This document shows positions 27,411 to 35,123 of a DNA stretch of 64,000 nt, piece by piece. How positions within the stretch are numbered: position 1 is the first letter of the stretch; every line of letters starts with the position of its first letter. The position numbers were made by a program, and so were the translations under genes. Source of the stretch: Acidobacteriota bacterium (GTDB taxonomy: Bacteria; Acidobacteriota; Terriglobia; Acidiferrales; UBA7541); assembly GCA_003224055.1 (NCBI GenBank), contig QHYE01000067.1, positions 1-64,000 on the forward strand, in the 5' to 3' direction. Below the pieces are notes generated by a model. The model saw only the letters and a list, made by a program, of their open reading frames with translations. It had not been told where the DNA came from and searched no databases.

Positions 27411-28079
27411 ATGCGAAAGCCGCTCACGCTCACCGCTCTGTTCGCCATCACGGCTTTTTTCATTATCGCCGCGGCGCGGCCGCAACCCCCCGCCTGGAAG
27501 CCGTTGTTCAACGGCAAAGATCTCACCGGCTGGAAGCACGTCGGCCCCGGCAGCATGACCGTCGAAGACGGCCTCATCCGCACGCACGGCGGCATGGGCC
27601 TCCTCTATTGGACCGGCGGAAAACTCAGCAACTGCCGCCTTCGCGTCGTCTTCAAAATGCGCGACCACAACGACAATTCCGGCATCTTCATCCGCATTCC
27701 GATCGAGCCGCGCGAAGAGTGGATGCCCGTCCACTACGGCTACGAAGTGCAAATCGACAACGAGCCGGAAAAATCCAAGGAGGACGACTACCACATCACC
27801 GGCACGCTCTACTCGCTCACCAAGCCGCTCGCGAAACCCGGCAAACCCGGTCCGGAGTGGAACACCATGGTCATCACGCTGGACGGACCGCACACCATCG
27901 TTGAGGTCAACGGCGTTAAAGTCACGGACTACACCGAAGGCCAGCCCGTCCCCGAGCGCAAATTCGATTTCGAGCCGCAGCACGGCACACGCCCCAACGA
28001 GGGCTACATCGGCCTTCAGAATCACAGCGAAAACGACGTCGTCTTTTTCAAGGAAGTCAGCGTCCAGCCGCTGCATTAG
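27411..28079 (+). CDS. DUF1080 / 3-keto-disaccharide hydrolase-like exported protein
   Basis: 222-residue exported protein of the DUF1080 (3-keto-disaccharide hydrolase, concanavalin-like sandwich) family. The signal peptide (about 1-22, MRKPLTLTALFAITAFFIIA) precedes the family start 'PPAWKPLFNGKDLTGWKHVG'. It continues with 'MTVEDGLIRTHGGMGLLYW', 'VVFKMRDHNDNSGIFIRIP' and 'EGYIGLQNHSENDVVFFKEV'. GGAGG sits upstream of the ATG at 27411; an upstream in-frame ATG at 27384 lies before it. Proteins of this family cleave glycosides oxidised at C3, which fits the Gfo/Idh/MocA and isomerase neighbours; the exact substrate is unknown. Confidence 0.87.
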   Translation: MRKPLTLTALFAITAFFIIAAARPQPPAWKPLFNGKDLTGWKHVGPGSMTVEDGLIRTHGGMGLLYWTGGKLSNCRLRVVFKMRDHNDNSGIFIRIPIEPREEWMPVHYGYEVQIDNEPEKSKEDDYHITGTLYSLTKPLAKPGKPGPEWNTMVITLDGPHTIVEVNGVKVTDYTEGQPVPERKFDFEPQHGTRPNEGYIGLQNHSENDVVFFKEVSVQPLH

Positions 28080-28095
28080 AATTCCGTTGCTGTAG

Positions 28096-28121
28096 CTCGG
28101 GCCTTCAGGCCCGAGGCTTTT
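28096..28121 (+). terminator. TTCA-loop hairpin with T tail (terminator and member of the hairpin family)
   Basis: CTCGGGCC (28096-28103), loop TTCA, GGCCCGAG (28108-28115), then GCTTTTT. It is preceded by TGTAG. It probably terminates or attenuates transcription after the DUF1080 gene. Confidence 0.6.
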
Positions 28122-28200
28122 TCGCAGCAATTGTGATGATCTTCGGTTTCTAGCTGTTGGCACTTGACTTTCGACTATCAACTCTCTTCAGGAGCGCATC

Positions 28201-29562
28201 ATGAAAAAAGATTTTTCCCGCCGCGAATTCCTGCAACGCAGTGCCGGCGCTGCTGGCGCGCTGGCGGCTGTGCCTTCGATTTTTCTGGAACCGGAGCACT
28301 ACTCTCTGCCCGGGCAAATGACGGCTGCGAGCGACCGTATTCGCTTCGGCATCATCGGTATCGGCATGCAAGGCTCCGGCCTGCTCCGCGACGCCATCCA
28401 ATTGCCCGGTGTCGAATGCGTGGCCGCCTGCGATCTCTACGATGGCCGCCACACGCTTGCCCAGGAAATTGTCGGCAAAAAAATCCCCACCACCCGCCGC
28501 TATAAGGATCTCCTCGACAACAAGGAGATCGACTGCCTCATCGCCGCCGTCCCCGATCATTGGCACAAGCAGGTCGTCGTTGACGCGGTCAACGCCGGCA
28601 AAGATATCTACTGTGAAAAGCCCATGTCCCACTCCCCCGCCGACGGCATCGCCATGGTCGCCGCCGCAAAAAAGACCGGGCGCGTGGTAGAGATCGGTTC
28701 GCAGCGCGTCAGCTCCGTCATCTGCGCCAAAGCCAAAGAACTGCTCGCCAACGGCATCATCGGCACTATCACTCTCGTCGAAGGCACGTACGGCCGCAAC
28801 GATCCCACCGGCGCGTGGGAATATCCGCCGCCACCCGATCTCTCTCTCGCCAATTTCGATTGGAACACTTGGCAGGGCGACGCCACCAAGCGGCCGTGGG
28901 ATCCGGACACTTCTCCCAAGTACTTCGCGCGCTGGCGCTGCTGGAAGGAATACGGCACGGGCCTCGCCGGCGACCTGCTCGTGCACCTCGTCAGCGGCAT
29001 GAACTTCATGCTTGGCTGGAACGAGCCGCCCAAGCGCGCCATGGCTCTCGGTGGTATTCTCCGTTTCCCGGACGGCCGCAACATGCCCGACGTCCACCCC
29101 ACGCTCTTCGACTACGGACGCATGCCGATTTATATGCGGCTGAATCTCGGTTGCGATACTCCGGAGACCTACCGCTTCCAGGGCTCCAAGGGAATCCTGG
29201 AAGTCACGGAATTCAACATCAATTACTACCCGCAATCCGGTGAAGACGAATCTCCCAGCTACTACACTTCCGGCTATCCGCAGGCCATGCGCGAGGCCTA
29301 TCTCAAGAAGTGGCACGAGGAGCACGATCCCAAGCCCGGCAAGGAACCCATCCGGGAGGGATTCAGCTATCGCGGCGCTTCCTGGGACGAGGAAAAACCC
29401 CACCTCTGGAGATTTTTCCAGGGCGTGCGAAACCATCAGCAAGTCACCGAAGACACCGTCTTCGGCCACAATGCCGCGCTGGCCTGCCACATGGCCAACG
29501 AATCCTACTTCCGCAACGCCACAGTCACTTGGGACGCCGCCTCAGGTCAAATCAAATCCTGA
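28201..29562 (+). CDS. Tat-exported Gfo/Idh/MocA-family oxidoreductase
   Basis: 453-residue periplasmic sugar oxidoreductase. The Tat signal 'SRREFLQRSAGAAGALAAVP' (about 8-27) precedes the Rossmann domain ('IRFGIIGIGMQGSGLLRDA'). The catalytic stretch 'DIYCEKPMSHSPADG' holds the lysine, and 'EIGSQRVSS' and 'VHPTLFDYGRMPIYMRL' are typical of the exported long-form group. Exported members carry tightly bound NAD(P) and oxidise or reduce sugar C3 without free cofactor; this is family knowledge applied here. It is grouped with the DUF1080 and isomerase genes on the same strand, separated by about 120 nt with a hairpin. Confidence 0.88.
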   Translation: MKKDFSRREFLQRSAGAAGALAAVPSIFLEPEHYSLPGQMTAASDRIRFGIIGIGMQGSGLLRDAIQLPGVECVAACDLYDGRHTLAQEIVGKKIPTTRRYKDLLDNKEIDCLIAAVPDHWHKQVVVDAVNAGKDIYCEKPMSHSPADGIAMVAAAKKTGRVVEIGSQRVSSVICAKAKELLANGIIGTITLVEGTYGRNDPTGAWEYPPPPDLSLANFDWNTWQGDATKRPWDPDTSPKYFARWRCWKEYGTGLAGDLLVHLVSGMNFMLGWNEPPKRAMALGGILRFPDGRNMPDVHPTLFDYGRMPIYMRLNLGCDTPETYRFQGSKGILEVTEFNINYYPQSGEDESPSYYTSGYPQAMREAYLKKWHEEHDPKPGKEPIREGFSYRGASWDEEKPHLWRFFQGVRNHQQVTEDTVFGHNAALACHMANESYFRNATVTWDAASGQIKS

Positions 29563-29576
29563 GGCCGTTGGTTTCT

Positions 29577-29650
29577 TGTAGCGGCGACTTTACGTCGCCA
29601 TCTTTCCTTTCTTCGTAGGGGCGCGATACATCGTGCCCCTCTTTTTTTCC
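29577..29650. repeat. Two adjacent variable-stem intergenic hairpins
   Basis: First: TGTAGC then GGCGAC (29583-29588), loop TTTAC, GTCGCC (29594-29599). Second: GTAGGGG-type, AGGGGCGCGAT (29617-29627), two-base turn AC, ATCGTGCCCCT (29630-29640), followed by CTTTTTTT. The second is probably a terminator for the Gfo/Idh/MocA gene. Both share a (T)GTAG lead with the hairpin at 28096. Confidence 0.6.
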
Positions 29651-29830
29651 TCTGCGGCGGGTGCCCCTATACTCCCCCCACTGTGATTCCGAGCGAAGCA
29701 GGCCGACTTTTTGTTCCCCTCTTGCTCCTGCGAGAGGGTCGGCCTGCGCAGAGAGGAATCTCTCTTCGTCTTTGCATTCGGCCCTCACTTCTGCCCCGAA
29801 GCCTTCAACGCGCTACACTGAATCGCTCCC

Positions 29831-30202
29831 ATGAAACCCGGCGCGCTCTCTACCTTCAACGACATTCTTCACCACCGCTGTCCCCGCTGCCGCGTCGGAA
29901 AGATCTTTCACCACTCCATCTTTCTCGGCTTCCCGAAAATGCATGAACGCTGCTCCATCTGCCATCTCCTTTACGAACGCGAACCCGGCTACTTCCTCGG
30001 CGCCATGTACATCAGCTACGCCCTGGCTCTGCCTGTCGTCGCATTCATAGCCGGCTTTCTCTGGGCCGTCACCGGCTGGTGGATCACCAAAGCCACCGTC
30101 TGGGCCGTGTTCTTGTTCCTGCCGCTCGTCCCAGCGATAACGTTTCTCGCCCGCGTCCTGTGGATCTATCTCGACCAAACCTTCGACCCCGACCGCAGCT
30201 AG
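29831..30202 (+). CDS. DUF983 small membrane protein
   Basis: 123-residue protein with a zinc-ribbon-like N-terminus ('CPRCRVGKIF', 'MHERCSICHLLYEREPG', four cysteines in CxxC pairs) and two C-terminal transmembrane helices ('YALALPVVAFIAGFLWAVTG', 'WAVFLFLPLVPAITFLARVL'). This is the DUF983 layout. No function is established for the family. It ends 6 nt before the convergent Cys/His gene stop at 30209. Confidence 0.85.
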   Translation: MKPGALSTFNDILHHRCPRCRVGKIFHHSIFLGFPKMHERCSICHLLYEREPGYFLGAMYISYALALPVVAFIAGFLWAVTGWWITKATVWAVFLFLPLVPAITFLARVLWIYLDQTFDPDRS

Positions 30203-30208
30203 CAACTC

Positions 30209-30715
30209 TCATAAGGGCTCCTTGGAATTTGGGACGTCGGCGCCGGGGGTGAGCCAATCCATGACGGGGTGGCTTGGAGGAACGGGATCGTCGCGGCGTG
30301 GGCGAGGGAGGTCGATGATGATCTGGCGTTCGTCTTGGTCCTCGGGATGGAGTTCCTTGTCGATGGCGTGGAGGGTGCGGAGGATTAGATTGCAGGTATA
30401 GGCCATGACGGCGGCGCGGCGTGGGGAGATGCGGTCTTCGGCCTCAAGAAGCAGGAGGCGGGAAAGGAACTCGTTGATAGGGACCGCGGACTTGAATTGG
30501 GTGAGACCGGCAGTGAGGGTGGCGGAGAGATCGACGGGTGCGTGCTCATGCTCGGGGAGATGCGCGTGGGTGCGACAAAAGAGAGACTCCGCGTTGGGGA
30601 CAAGCAGGCGGCAGCGGGTGCCGTTGATGAAGCGATGGTGACAGCGACCTTCTGGCGATACATGGGGCAGAGATGAAACGTTGGTGGAATTAGAGTTAGC
30701 GTGTTTTTGGTTCAT
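30209..30715 (-). CDS. Small Cys/His-rich protein of unknown function
   Basis: 168-residue soluble protein. A compact motif near residues 22-50 reads 'GRCHHRFINGTRC' then 'SLFCRTHAH', giving a C-x8-C and C-x2-H pattern suited to one zinc ion. The rest is helical and acidic, with a proline-rich tail. I associate this small-ribbon type with acidobacterial genomes but know no assigned function. The start at 30715 is set by GAGG 8 nt upstream; the frame stays open to 30988, but that part has no coding character. An upstream hairpin (30738-30757) lies in the leader. Tight convergence with DUF983 leaves no terminator. Confidence 0.7.
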   Translation of the reverse strand: MNQKHANSNSTNVSSLPHVSPEGRCHHRFINGTRCRLLVPNAESLFCRTHAHLPEHEHAPVDLSATLTAGLTQFKSAVPINEFLSRLLLLEAEDRISPRRAAVMAYTCNLILRTLHAIDKELHPEDQDERQIIIDLPRPRRDDPVPPSHPVMDWLTPGADVPNSKEPL

Positions 30716-30737
30716 TTCGATCCTCGATGAGAAAGTA

Positions 30738-30757
30738 CGCGGGGGGGTACACCCCCG
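30738..30757 (-). repeat. G/C-run palindrome in the leader of the Cys/His gene
   Basis: GCGGGGGGGTACACCCCCGG, with arms GGGGGT and ACCCCC, just upstream of the ribosome-binding site of the gene starting at 30715 on the minus strand. It could form a leader hairpin or be a repeat element. The stretch 30758-31273 contains no gene I can support. Confidence 0.4.
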
Positions 30758-31273
30758 GGCATTTGTAAGGATGTGCAAAGAAAGGGGTTGCTGGAGGGGG
30801 CGTTTGTAAGGGTATGAAGCAAAAGGAGATAACTGGAAGGCGTTGGAACGTTTGAAGGCTGAACCTCGAAGGTTCAAGAAAACAGAGAAGACAGAAGGCA
30901 GGCGCAGTGGCACGAGATCAGGCCGAGAGGCTGATTCCGAGGGTCGATAGCTCGGCTGTGGCCGCGAATTCACAAGGGATAATAGCACGAGAATGTTAGT
31001 TTGTCAAATAATTTCATCTATAGTACTCCATTCGAATGACTTCGGCACTGCAAGTGGAAGAAAGGAAAGGACTAGCAGCTACAAAGAGCTTTCCATTGCA
31101 AATTGGATCAACGACGGCAGGCTGGAGTTAGCGATCTTTTTCCTTTTTCGTCCTCTTCGAGTTTGTCAAATATCCTAGACTTATTCATTCAAACACATCA
31201 GTGCCGCCAGGCTGGCCCCAACAGGTACGTTCGTACTATTGGGCGACGACGTCCCAGCTGCCAAACTGACAGC

Positions 31274-31346
31274 GCCGCGGTAGCCAAGCGGGAAGGCAAG
31301 GCTTGCAAAACCTTACGCGGCGGTTCGATTCCGCCCCGCGGCTCCA
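31274..31346 (+). tRNA. tRNA-Cys (GCA), structurally aberrant copy
   Basis: Acceptor arms GCCGCGG (31274-31280) and CCGCGGC (31336-31342) pair fully. The T arm GGCGG-TTCGATT-CCGCC is perfect, the discriminator is T and CCA is encoded (31344-31346), as expected for Cys. The anticodon loop TTGCAAA gives GCA. However, there is no base between the D stem (GCC/GGC) and the anticodon stem, and the last pair of the anticodon stem is C-A. A second, regular tRNA-Cys lies at 61284-61360, so this one may be a decaying or element-borne copy. Confidence 0.75.
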
Positions 31347-31413
31347 AATTTCGTGGCTTTCTGAAATGGAATCTCAGACAAAAAGCATAGAGTTTAGACA
31401 AGCCCTTCTGACG

Positions 31414-31431
31414 ATGTCCAATATTGGACAT
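31414..31431. promoter_or_regulatory. Perfect 18-bp palindrome upstream of the FemAB/GNAT-like gene
   Basis: ATGTCCAATATTGGACAT reads identically on both strands, 82 nt before the chosen start at 31513. It looks like a binding site for a dimeric regulator. The binding protein is unknown. Confidence 0.45.
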
Positions 31432-31512
31432 TCCGAGGCGCAAGTAATTTTACCTTCTTGCAACACTACGTTAGACTCCGGCGGGACTCGCGCCCTTGCG
31501 GAGATAGAATCC

Positions 31513-32475
31513 ATGTCGTTACACGTTGCTGAGACGAAGGTAAATGGCAAATGGGTCAAGGTTCCCGCGTTAGACTACAAAGGGAAAAGCATAATCGCCA
31601 AAGGAACCTGGTTGCGGCTGGCACAGGTCCTTGGGGAAGAGTGGTTGGAAACAGAACTTGAGGACGCCGAACTTTGTGCCAAACTATTGAAAAGCCAAAG
31701 GCGAAGAGGGCTGCGCGCCGACATTTTGACCTTTGCGCAGAAACTTCCCGTCACTTCCCCGAAGTATGACTATTACACGGAATGGGACAGCATCGCCGCT
31801 GTCAAAACAACCAGCTTTAGAGAGTGGTGGAAGGGACTGCCGCGGGAAAGTCGTCAGAATGTGAGGAGGTCCCGAAAACGCGGTGTTCAGGTTTTTGTTG
31901 AGCCACTGGATGATCAGCTGATTCAAGAAATTATGGGCGTAAACAATGAGTCCCCAGTCCGACAAGGGAGACCCAACAGCCATTATGGGAAGACGTTTGA
32001 GGAGGTCAAGAAGGACCACTCGTCCTTTCTTGATCGTTGTGACTACATTTGCGCGTACGCGGGTGAGGAATTGATCGGTTTTATTTGGTTAATCTACAGA
32101 GGAGAGATCGCTTCGATCCTGCAAATACTTACCAAAGCGAGCCACCAAGACAAGCGGCCAGCCAATGCTCTGATTGCAAAGGCCGTAGAACTGTGTGAGG
32201 TAAGGGGACTCTTGTACTTGACTTACGGAATGTTCAACTACGGGAACAAGAAACACAACTCGTTGAGAGAATTCAAGGAACGAAATGGGTTTAGCGAGGT
32301 CTCGGTCCCGAGGTTTTATATCCCGCTCACACCGTGGGGGAGTTTTTGCATGAAAGCAAAACTTCACCGGGGTCTGATCGGGATTCTCCCTCACAGGGTG
32401 ATCATGGCAGGCGTATGTGCCCGTTCCCTGTACTACAATTTGTGGCAGTCCAAAGCCGTTTTAGCGCAACGATAG
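31513..32475 (+). CDS. FemAB/GNAT-fold acyltransferase-like protein
   Basis: 320-residue cytosolic protein. The central part 'WWKGLPRESRQNVRRSRKRG', the mid-domain 'YICAYAGEELIGFIWLIYRG' and 'RPANALIAKAVELCEVRGLL' follow the BioF2/FemAB-like acyltransferase layout used for peptidoglycan-bridge or lipid/exopolysaccharide acylation. The acyl donor and acceptor are unknown. The start at 31513 (MSLHVAETK) has GGAG about 9 nt upstream. The frame stays open back into the tRNA-Cys, so 31414 is also possible. Codon use is visibly more A/T-rich than its neighbours, and with the tRNA just upstream this suggests acquisition by transfer. Confidence 0.65.
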   Translation: MSLHVAETKVNGKWVKVPALDYKGKSIIAKGTWLRLAQVLGEEWLETELEDAELCAKLLKSQRRRGLRADILTFAQKLPVTSPKYDYYTEWDSIAAVKTTSFREWWKGLPRESRQNVRRSRKRGVQVFVEPLDDQLIQEIMGVNNESPVRQGRPNSHYGKTFEEVKKDHSSFLDRCDYICAYAGEELIGFIWLIYRGEIASILQILTKASHQDKRPANALIAKAVELCEVRGLLYLTYGMFNYGNKKHNSLREFKERNGFSEVSVPRFYIPLTPWGSFCMKAKLHRGLIGILPHRVIMAGVCARSLYYNLWQSKAVLAQR

Positions 32476-32670
32476 AGCGGCCGAGTCGTATTCGGAAGAT
32501 GGAGCCCTCAAGTTCTCCTGCTGGTTCCAACGTTTTGAAGGGGACTTCCGTCACTCATCGGAAGATAGTCAGCCTTATTAGTTTCCCTGTAGCCCACACA
32601 AACCGAGACATCCGGCCTGGGTCGATAGTTTCGGGATTCGGGGCTTTTGTTTTTTCTGGTATTTGCCGCG

Positions 32671-33270
32671 TCAGGATTCCGGGACGGGCGGGCAGCCGGG
32701 GAATTCGCTCAGGGTGGCGTTCCCTATATATTGCAGGTCGGCGATGCCGATCTTGCTGGTGTAGAAGCCGTCGCAGGTGAGGCGGCGTAGGAAGGCGAAG
32801 AACGCCACGCCCTGGCTGAGCGAGGAATCCAGTTTGGCATTTTTCCGGAAGGCGATCAGGTCCAGAACTTCTTTCTTCTGCTCCGAGGTGCATTCCAGGA
32901 AAACCTTGCCATAGCGGTCGGTGCAAAAGCCATCCAGCCAGAAGAGTCCGCCGCCGAGGCGCAGCTGATACTTTTCGTTTTCGCTGGCCAGCAAATCGAT
33001 GAATTCCGGAGCGCCGGCTTCGACGGCGCCGCCGGATTTTTCGTCCTTGGGAATAATCGCGTCGCAGAGCGCGATGAGCGTGGCGTACTGCGGCGCAGGG
33101 AAAAATTTAGGCGTGTACTTCCCTGCCGGAGCCGCGGCTTTCTCCTTGTGTACCATCTGGTGGACGTACTCGGCGGCGGCCGCTGGAATCACCTGCAGCA
33201 CCGAGCTGCTCGCCGCTCCCACCGCCAGCGTCCTCAAAACATCTCGCCGGCTTATGCCTTCCTTCATCAT
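32671..33270 (-). CDS. Gluconate 2-dehydrogenase subunit 3-family protein (Tat-signal small subunit of a GMC dehydrogenase)
   Basis: 199-residue small subunit. The Tat signal 'SRRDVLRTLAVGAASSSVLQ' precedes the family body with 'ALCDAIIPKDEKSGGAVEAG', 'FIDLLASENEKYQLRLGGGL' and 'FFAFLRRLTCDGFYTSKIGI'. Such subunits bind FAD-dependent GMC dehydrogenases and carry them across the membrane by Tat hitch-hiking. I chose the ATG at 33270 because AAGGAG lies 10 nt upstream; 33279 would be too close to it. It is the last gene of the operon that begins at 39493, following GMC oxidoreductase 33405-35108. Confidence 0.87.
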   Translation of the reverse strand: MMKEGISRRDVLRTLAVGAASSSVLQVIPAAAAEYVHQMVHKEKAAAPAGKYTPKFFPAPQYATLIALCDAIIPKDEKSGGAVEAGAPEFIDLLASENEKYQLRLGGGLFWLDGFCTDRYGKVFLECTSEQKKEVLDLIAFRKNAKLDSSLSQGVAFFAFLRRLTCDGFYTSKIGIADLQYIGNATLSEFPGCPPVPES

Positions 33271-33404
33271 ATTCCGCATGCTCCTTCTCTTTCTTCTTCT
33301 CTTTGGTCCTCAGTGTTCTCCGTACCGAAACCCGTTTTTCCGTTCACCGCTGCGGCCTTCCCCCAGTGCAGGCCCTCCACTTTTGACTTTCAACTTTTAA
33401 CTTC

Positions 33405-35108
33405 TCAAAGATTGCCTTTCTTGGCTTCGTCGAGCAAATAGTCGGAGGCGCGCCAGGAGAGCGCCATAATCGTCAGCGTTGGATTCTTGTCCGGGTTGGT
33501 CACCAGCGACGCGCCATCGGCTACAAAGAGATTTTTCACGTCGTGCGCCTGGCAATATCCGTTCAGCACGGAGGTTTTCGCGTCGGCGCCCATGCGCGCG
33601 GTGCCTACTTCGTGAATGATTTTCCCGCCTTCCTCAATTCCGAAGGGGTACTGGCCATCAATGGAAGTTTTCGTTTTGTACTCGCCTCCCATAGTCTCCA
33701 CAATGCTGCGAAATGTATCCTGCATGTCTTTGGCCTGACGCAGTTCGTATTCCGACCACTTGAAATGGAAGCGCAGCACGGGAATTCCCCACTGGTCGAC
33801 GACGTCGGGATCGATTTCGCAATAGGTATCCGGATTGGGAAGCATTTCGCCGCGGCCGGCAAAGCCGATCGTGGTGCCGTAATACTGGCGTGCGCGCTGC
33901 TTCAACTTTGTGCCGTAGCCCTCCTCCTCGCGACACAGCCCATCGAACATGCCGACCCCAGGCATCTCGTAGCCGCCGTTGAACTCGATGTGATAGCCGC
34001 GTGGAAAATCGTTCTTGCGGTCGAACTTCCACCACGGCATGTACATGTGCATTCCGCCCACGCCGTCGTGGTTGTGCGGCGGCATCTTTTCCAATTGCGG
34101 GAAGTGGCCACGGCCGCTGCTCCCCACGGAATCGGTGAGGTATCTGCCGACCGTGCCGGAGGAGTTAGCGATACCGTTGGGGAAGGCGGAGGACTTGGAG
34201 TTCAGCAAAAGGCGGGCGGATTCGCAGGCGCTGGCGGCAACCACGATGGCGCGCGCGTTGATGCGTTTTTCCGTGCGCGACGCTTTATCGATGTAGGAGA
34301 CGCCTTCGGCCTTGCCCTCTTTGTTGACGATGATTTCGCGCGCCATGGCGCCGGTGATCAGCGTCAGCTTCCCCGTTTTCATCGCGGGAGGGAGCAAGAC
34401 CTGGCTCGAACTGAAATTCGATCCGGTGATGCACCCGCGACCGCACTGGCCGCAATAGTGGCACGGCGTACGGCCGTTCACAGAGCGCGTCAGAATCGCG
34501 AGGCGTGAGGGAATGCAAATGATGCCGAGCTTGTCGCAGACCTTTTTGACCATCAACTCGGTGCAGCGGGGCTTGGGCGGAGGGAGAAAGACGCCGTCCG
34601 GGGCGCTGGAAACATTTTCCTTCGTGCCGAAGACACCGATGTAGGATTCAACTTTGTCGTAATACGGCGCGAGGTCTTTATAGGTGATGGGCCAGTCGTC
34701 GCCGAGGCCGTCGCGCGTCGCAGATTTGAAATCGATGGGAGCAAACCGCAGCGCGATGCGGCCCCAGTGGTTGGTGCGTCCGCCGACGATGCGCGAGCGG
34801 AACCACTGGAAATTGGCGCCGGGGGCGGAGGTGTAGGGCTCGCCATCAATTTGCCAGGCCCCGTTGGGGGCGAGGAATTCGCTAAAATTTTCGCGCGCGT
34901 GGCCGCCGACCCCGGCGCCGCGATGCGGCAATTGGTAGGGCCAGGTCCACATCTTGAAATCTTTTTCGGGATTGACGTTCGGGCCGGCTTCGAGCAGAGC
35001 GCAGCTCAGGCCGCCTTCCGTGAGAATCTTCGCGGCCATGCCGCCGCCGGCGCCGGAGCCGATGATGCAGACGTCATACTGTTTCGGAGAGCGAATTACC
35101 TGGGGCAT
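33405..35108 (-). CDS. GMC-family FAD-dependent sugar oxidoreductase 1
   Basis: 567-residue flavoprotein that probably oxidises a sugar or glycoside hydroxyl in the periplasm. FAD is bound by 'DVCIIGSGAGGGMAAKIL' (12-29) and 'ALLEAG' (37-42). 'RIVGGRTNHWGRIALRF' (106-122) is the GMC signature. The C-terminal 'HEVGTARMG' and 'NPTLTIMALSWRASDYLL' supply the catalytic His and Asn. Cysteines at 216, 219, 222 and 226 ('CHYCGQCGRGC') form a CX2CX2CX3C motif, which could hold an iron-sulfur cluster. It has no signal peptide, so export would depend on the small subunit at 32671. It is 15 nt from GMC 2. Confidence 0.91.
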   Translation of the reverse strand: MPQVIRSPKQYDVCIIGSGAGGGMAAKILTEGGLSCALLEAGPNVNPEKDFKMWTWPYQLPHRGAGVGGHARENFSEFLAPNGAWQIDGEPYTSAPGANFQWFRSRIVGGRTNHWGRIALRFAPIDFKSATRDGLGDDWPITYKDLAPYYDKVESYIGVFGTKENVSSAPDGVFLPPPKPRCTELMVKKVCDKLGIICIPSRLAILTRSVNGRTPCHYCGQCGRGCITGSNFSSSQVLLPPAMKTGKLTLITGAMAREIIVNKEGKAEGVSYIDKASRTEKRINARAIVVAASACESARLLLNSKSSAFPNGIANSSGTVGRYLTDSVGSSGRGHFPQLEKMPPHNHDGVGGMHMYMPWWKFDRKNDFPRGYHIEFNGGYEMPGVGMFDGLCREEEGYGTKLKQRARQYYGTTIGFAGRGEMLPNPDTYCEIDPDVVDQWGIPVLRFHFKWSEYELRQAKDMQDTFRSIVETMGGEYKTKTSIDGQYPFGIEEGGKIIHEVGTARMGADAKTSVLNGYCQAHDVKNLFVADGASLVTNPDKNPTLTIMALSWRASDYLLDEAKKGNL

Positions 35109-35123
35109 GTCGACGATTTCTCC

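Noticed and set aside
26418-28181. A 587-codon minus-strand frame
   Set aside because: Antisense to the isomerase and DUF1080 genes, both of which have signal peptides, ribosome-binding sites and clear motifs.
28150-29490. A 446-codon minus-strand frame
   Set aside because: Antisense to the Tat-exported Gfo/Idh/MocA gene; no family resemblance.
30716-30988. N-terminal extension of the Cys/His protein to position 30988
   Set aside because: The extra residues are Ser/Pro/Arg-rich without family pattern and would read through the leader hairpin; a good ribosome-binding site selects 30715.
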